Source: Candidatus Aminicenantota bacterium
GTDB lineage: Bacteria > Acidobacteriota > Aminicenantia > UBA2199
DNA: 6,166 nucleotides
Direction: 5' to 3'
Assembly: GCA_030639705.1 (NCBI GenBank)
Contig: DAOWKX010000043.1
Span: 1-6,166 of the forward strand
Part shown: one piece after another, positions 6,138-6,166 of the stretch
Numbering within the stretch: position 1 is the stretch's first letter
How the letters are laid out: each line of letters opens with the position of its first letter
Notes under the pieces: model-generated
What the model was told of the DNA's origin: nothing
Databases searched by the model: none
What the model saw: the letters and a program-made list of their open reading frames with translations, nothing else
Made by a program: the position numbers and the translations under genes

Positions 6138-6166
6138 CCCATTTTCGATATTGGCGAGAAATGGGA
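6138..6166. other. Stem-loop at the outer end of the right repeat arm
   Basis: CCCATTT (6138-6144) pairs with AAATGGG (6159-6165). The helix continues inward with TCG (6145-6147) against CGA (6155-6157), leaving one bulged G at 6158. It spans the point where the left copy is cut by the window edge, which suggests the repeat unit includes this hairpin and extends further on both sides. Confidence 0.55.

Larger units (their letters stand above)
5992..6166 (-). repeat. Right arm of the inverted repeat, continuing past the aligned part
   Basis: This is the reverse-complement copy of the left arm; 5992-6153 aligns to 162-1 with four substitutions and no gaps. The element seems to continue to the window end, since 6138-6166 forms another stem-loop spanning the alignment limit, so the unit is probably at least 175 nt. 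In this copy the hairpin at 6043-6067 is perfect, while the left copy has one mispair. The arm sits upstream of the minus-strand promoter of the secreted protein gene, in the same orientation toward that gene as the left arm has toward the DUF58 operon. Confidence 0.92.

Overview
The window is AT-rich bacterial DNA with lysine-rich proteins, AAA-rich coding and near-consensus sigma70-type promoters. It holds four same-strand genes (+) covering about 312-5496 and one convergent gene (-) at 5493-5927. The genes are a cell-envelope set: a DUF58 protein, a membrane-anchored BatD-like protein, a BatA-type von Willebrand factor A (VWA) protein and a bifunctional class A penicillin-binding protein. 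A small secreted protein of unknown function follows on the other strand. The content fits a Gram-negative (diderm) bacterium outside the best-known model groups. An Acidobacteriota/Aminicenantes-like or Cloacimonadota-like lineage is possible, but that is an impression from gene style, not a demonstrated placement.

Layout. Positions 1-162 are one arm of a long inverted repeat; the other arm is 5992-6153, and that copy may run on to the window end at 6166. The arms differ at 4 of 162 aligned positions with no gaps. Each arm folds into several hairpins. Just inside each arm lies a strong promoter pointing inward: TTGAAA-17-TATAAT at 188-216 (+) and TTGACA-18-TATAAT at 5973-5944 (-). The + promoter drives a leader with one stem-loop, then DUF58 (312-1193), the BatD-like gene (1190-2125, 4-nt ATGA overlap), BatA (2106-3098, 20-nt overlap), a 40-70 nt gap, and the PBP1A gene (3139 or 3169 to 5496). 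The - promoter drives the small secreted protein with a very short leader. The two transcription units meet tail to tail with a 4-nt overlap and no recognisable terminator.

How the genes work together. DUF58, BatD-like and BatA are the usual partners of a MoxR AAA+ ATPase in MoxR/Bat systems, which are thought to assemble or activate envelope or metal-dependent proteins. No moxR is in this window: DUF58 is first after the promoter, so the ATPase must be elsewhere or just beyond the repeat. The penicillin-binding protein downstream on the same strand suggests a link between the Bat module and peptidoglycan synthesis, though a possible extended -10 in front of it may give it its own transcript.

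The most notable feature is the pair of structured repeats in mirror orientation, each sitting upstream of an inward-facing promoter. They could be copies of a dispersed intergenic element, a pair of ends of a larger unit, or the 3' ends of two related genes just outside the window. The sequence here does not decide between these.
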